Assembly: GCA_001437625.1 (NCBI GenBank)
Contig: LIAL01000021.1
Span: 1 to 14,852 of the forward strand
DNA: 14,852 bases
Direction: 5' to 3'
Origin: Nitrosopumilus sp. BACL13 MAG-121220-bin23
GTDB lineage: Archaea; Thermoproteota; Nitrososphaeria; Nitrososphaerales; Nitrosopumilaceae
Positions 13,451 through 14,852 of this stretch are shown in pieces. The translations under genes were made by a program, and so were the position numbers. The notes beneath the pieces were generated by a model that saw nothing but the letters and a program-made list of their open reading frames with translations, did not search any database and was not told where the DNA came from. The first letter of the stretch is position 1. Each line of letters opens with the position of its first letter.

Positions 13451-13606
13451 ATGGACAAACAACGGTCAACTGCTACTAACACGAGTTATCTATTTCGTGT
13501 TAAACGGACTTCTGTTAGGATCGTAAAGTGTTATCACATGGGCTTGATCAAGTACATGAATGATGAGAGGGTTTCTAGAAGAATTCTCTCATTTTATTTT
13601 TTATAA
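13451..13606 (+). CDS. possible basic microprotein (51 aa)
   Basis: ATG 13451 opens MDKQRSTATNTSYLFRVKR and the frame stops at TAA 13604-13606. The product would be strongly basic (many Arg and Lys) and would suit nucleic-acid binding. The frame stays open back to 13412, so a longer form from TTG 13448 is possible. Against it: no ribosome site, and its last codons coincide with a terminator-like hairpin, which is unusual for coding DNA. I list it because the region is otherwise unexplained. Confidence 0.25.
   Translation: MDKQRSTATNTSYLFRVKRTSVRIVKCYHMGLIKYMNDERVSRRILSFYFL
13563..13599 (+). terminator. terminator-like hairpin with T-rich tail
   Basis: ATGAGAG (13563-13569) and CTCTCAT (13586-13592) are perfect 7-base arms, extended inward by G-U and A-T pairs, and followed by a T-rich tract (TTTATTTT). 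This would mark the 3' end of a plus-strand transcript crossing the gene-free region. Confidence 0.4.
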
Positions 13607-13735
13607 CAATACATAACCAATATTATACATTTTAGTCAAATCCTGGCTCTTGAGTTCATCTCTTTTTATTATTTTTTTGGATTACAATTTTAAAATATGC
13701 GGCAGAGAATGTTGTAAAATAATCTATACGTGTTT

Positions 13736-13951
13736 CTAGTCTACGGCTTCTTGTGATCTTGATTCTTCAAGATATGCTCTACGCTCTTCATTTACCTTTT
13801 CTTGGTCAATAACAATATCATCATCAACTATTATGATTCCGCCATCACTAGACTCATCATTGATTTTTTTAACCTTTGATTTTGATGCACTTGCTTTGGT
13901 TACTTTTTTAGTTTTACTCGTAATTTTTTTTGTAACTTTTTTTTCTGCCAT
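13736..13951 (-). CDS. lysine-rich low-complexity protein of unknown function (71 aa)
   Basis: The first 30 residues are a Lys/Thr/Ser/Ala-rich tract (MAEKKVTKKITSKTKKVTKA) like eukaryotic histone tails or ribosomal-protein extensions. A short hydrophobic-acidic piece follows (GGIIIVDDDIVID), then a charged helix EKVNEERRAYLEES. The basic tail could bind DNA or RNA and the acidic part a partner; this is inference from composition. ATG at 13949-13951 is clear. A minus-strand TTTAAAAG box at 13980-13987 lies about 33 bases upstream and an inverted repeat (13992-14009) sits directly behind it, so the gene has its own promoter. Confidence 0.7.
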   Translation of the reverse strand: MAEKKVTKKITSKTKKVTKASASKSKVKKINDESSDGGIIIVDDDIVIDQEKVNEERRAYLEESRSQEAVD

Positions 13952-13991
13952 GAATATCGAAAATCATGAGATGTGGTGCCTTTTAAAGATT

Positions 13992-14009
13992 ATGTCATTT
14001 TATTGACAT
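13992..14009. promoter_or_regulatory. ATGTCA/TGACAT inverted repeat upstream of the 13951 promoter
   Basis: Perfect 6-base arms ATGTCA (13992-13997) and TGACAT (14004-14009) flank a 6-base AT centre. On the minus strand it stands just upstream of the TTTAAAAG box (13980-13987), the position where archaeal activators often bind. It could also act as the 3' hairpin of the upstream gene that ends at 14017, though no T-run follows. Confidence 0.4.
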
Positions 14010-14016
14010 TTTAGAC

Positions 14017-14349
14017 CTAATCTGTATCTACTTCTATGGATTCATTAGTGATCTCTGTAATTTCTTCAAGTACTATCTTTTTGATTTCCTCTATGGATCC
14101 TGTTTGTCCTGAAATCATGTAATTTAGTTGATCTAATATGGCATATTGGACACGAGCTCTTAGCACCTCTAGAACATCCGTTTCAACTGTAGGGTAAAAT
14201 TCACTTATCCACTTATCTAACTCTTCATTTTGAATCATATTTTTTAGATTTTTTATGCTAAATTTATCTTCTATGGATTTTTTGTTTTTAGATTTTTTTA
14301 ATAATAATTTTGCAATATTATTGAAAATAGAGTACGTCCAAGTCAACAA
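14017..14349 (-). CDS. helical protein of unknown function (up to 110 aa)
   Basis: I do not recognise it. Residues 38-110 form the well-behaved part: acidic, helical, beginning MIQNEELDKWISEFYPTVE and containing VLRARVQYAILDQLNYMISG. The part before is basic (LLLKKSKNKKS) and could be a genuine N-terminal arm or untranslated. Starts: TTG at 14347-14349, preceded directly by an in-frame TAA, a second TTG at 14344-14346, or the internal ATG at residue 38 giving 73 aa. No ribosome site decides. It is divergent from the gene at 14413 (63 bases between starts) and precedes the lysine-rich gene on the same strand. Confidence 0.6.
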   Translation of the reverse strand: MLTWTYSIFNNIAKLLLKKSKNKKSIEDKFSIKNLKNMIQNEELDKWISEFYPTVETDVLEVLRARVQYAILDQLNYMISGQTGSIEEIKKIVLEEITEITNESIEVDTD

Positions 14350-14397
14350 TTAACTCTTGAATGAATTTATCTTTAATTGATAATTAGACATATCCTT

Positions 14398-14403
14398 GGG
14401 AGG
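14398..14403 (+). promoter_or_regulatory. strong Shine-Dalgarno placed before an AUA codon
   Basis: GGGAGG at 14398-14403 (continuing into GTGA) ends 9 bases before ATA at 14413, the ideal distance for a start codon, and is 54 bases from the first standard start in the frame (TTG 14458). It decides the start of the next gene. Confidence 0.7.
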
Positions 14404-14412
14404 TGAAAGCAA

Positions 14413-14745
14413 ATAGCAAAATTAGCAGATTATCAGATACTAAAAGATTCAGTATCATTGGCAAAAATTGATGGTCAATCATTTACCATAACTCACATTG
14501 AAGATTCTAATTATACTCAGGGTGAGGATGTTACACGAGGAGTCAAATTAACCATGAAAGAGTTTTTTTCAGTAGATGGAACTCAAATGAATAAATTTCA
14601 TACTACTCGGGTTGCAGTTGTAAAGAAATTTTCTAACCAAAAACTTAGGGATGATATTAATTCCAGTAAAGAAACACTTTGTGTAAAATGTATTTCTGAG
14701 AAATCAAGTTCTGGAAAAAGTTTCTTTAATTTAGTTGATGCATAG
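14413..14745 (+). CDS. beta-rich protein of unknown function, apparent AUA start (110 aa)
   Basis: I do not recognise the family. From ATA at 14413 the frame reads (M)AKLADYQILKDSVSLAKIDG and runs through strands such as SFTITHIEDSNY and TRGVKLTMKEFF to KSFFNLVDA; two Cys (CVKC) lie near the end. The strand pattern could be an OB-like or beta-barrel fold, which is speculation. A caller using only ATG, GTG and TTG would start at TTG 14458 and lose 15 residues. ATA is preferred because GGGAGGTGA lies 9 bases upstream and the extra residues look like normal protein, while an in-frame TGA at 14404-14406 prevents any earlier start. The window ends 107 bases after its stop. Confidence 0.7.
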   Translation: MAKLADYQILKDSVSLAKIDGQSFTITHIEDSNYTQGEDVTRGVKLTMKEFFSVDGTQMNKFHTTRVAVVKKFSNQKLRDDINSSKETLCVKCISEKSSSGKSFFNLVDA

Positions 14746-14852
14746 AATTTTTTTGAGAGTAATTTCTCATTCTATGTTTTATTTCTATAATTTCATAAAT
14801 CCTATTTTTTTTATTCCTACTTCTTAAATTGATATTGTAATATTTTTTAAAA

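Larger units (their letters stand above)
13054..13735. other. 680-bp region without a convincing large gene
   Basis: No ORF above about 60 codons is present. A hand count gives about 36 percent GC for 13081-13560, higher than the other intergenic stretches here, so it is unlikely to be neutral spacer. It holds a promoter-like box (13076), a hairpin followed by eight T (13086-13132), a long stem (13344-13370), two more inverted repeats (13445-13472 and 13477-13502), a 10-base palindrome (13543-13552), a terminator-like hairpin (13563-13592), and the 11-mer ACGTATCGTTA at 13104 and again at 13331. Short ORFs exist on both strands. Either a non-coding RNA or one or more microprotein genes would explain it. 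I could not match it to RNase P, SRP or tRNA motifs. Confidence 0.6.

Noticed and set aside
13140..13580. C/D-box sRNA (TGATGA near 13176 and 13558)
   Set aside because: C-box-like strings occur, but no correctly spaced CTGA D box follows either one.
13054..13735. RNase P RNA or SRP RNA
   Set aside because: I looked for the conserved core motifs on both strands and did not find them; an Infernal search would be decisive.
1..14852. tRNA genes
   Set aside because: No T-loop consensus (GTTCGAATC or close variants) in a cloverleaf setting; the two near matches (around 2750 and 5322) are inside protein genes.
1..14852. mobile element, prophage, CRISPR or defence island
   Set aside because: No transposase, integrase, Cas, toxin-antitoxin or restriction motifs, no regularly spaced repeats and no terminal inverted repeats were seen.

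Overview
The window reads as a chromosomal piece of an ammonia-oxidising archaeon of the Nitrososphaerota (Thaumarchaeota), most like the Nitrosopumilus/Nitrosarchaeum branch. This is inferred from the low GC content, the compact and alternating gene order, the many TTG/GTG starts with a TATA-like box about 25-33 bases upstream (leaderless mRNAs), the archaeal thiolase-DUF35 pair, the F420/flavin luciferase-like oxidoreductase, stand-alone Lrp/AsnC effector domains, and many small zinc-ribbon and conserved unknown proteins. No species can be named. I saw no tRNA, rRNA, CRISPR array, insertion sequence, integrase or phage gene.

Layout. 31-1100 (+): a small helical protein and a SAM-methyltransferase-like protein. 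1084-3475 (-): a tight three-gene operon in the order luciferase-like oxidoreductase, thiolase, DUF35 protein, which suggests acyl-CoA chemistry. 3532-3723 (+): a small unknown. 3734-6377 (-): a probable operon running purK, four-helix membrane protein, 48-aa zinc ribbon (too short for ordinary gene calling), 80-aa unknown, sugar-phosphate nucleotidyltransferase. 6420-6515 (+): a 31-aa membrane peptide; 6522-6749 (-): a zinc ribbon. 6821-7396 (+): purE, which with purK gives the two-step AIR to CAIR conversion of purine synthesis. It meets ilvA (7397-8605, -) tail to tail with no base between. 8705-9544 (-): a large helical unknown.

9669-10580 (+): a 40-aa zinc ribbon whose stop codon touches the start of a class III nucleotidyl cyclase. 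10603-10749 (-): another 48-aa zinc protein. Facing it is a promoter region with an 18-bp inverted repeat in front of a proline-rich/coiled-coil protein (10887-11267, +), followed by a 128-aa unknown (11324-11710, +). 11762-12175 (-): a VOC-fold protein. 12240-12691 (-): two overlapping stand-alone RAM domains. 12841-13053 (+): a two-helix membrane protein. 13054-13735 is a 680-bp stretch with no convincing large gene but with hairpins, a repeated 11-mer and competing small ORFs. The right end has two minus-strand unknowns (13736-13951, 14017-14349) and a plus-strand unknown (14413-14745) that appears to begin at an AUA codon.

The most interesting items are the apparent AUA start at 14413, the structured segment 13086-13606, the zinc-ribbon/cyclase pair with a Lys in place of the transition-state Arg, the missed microproteins, and the operator-like inverted repeats at 10790, 12777 and 13992. 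Nothing seen here amounts to a clear new defence or mobile system.
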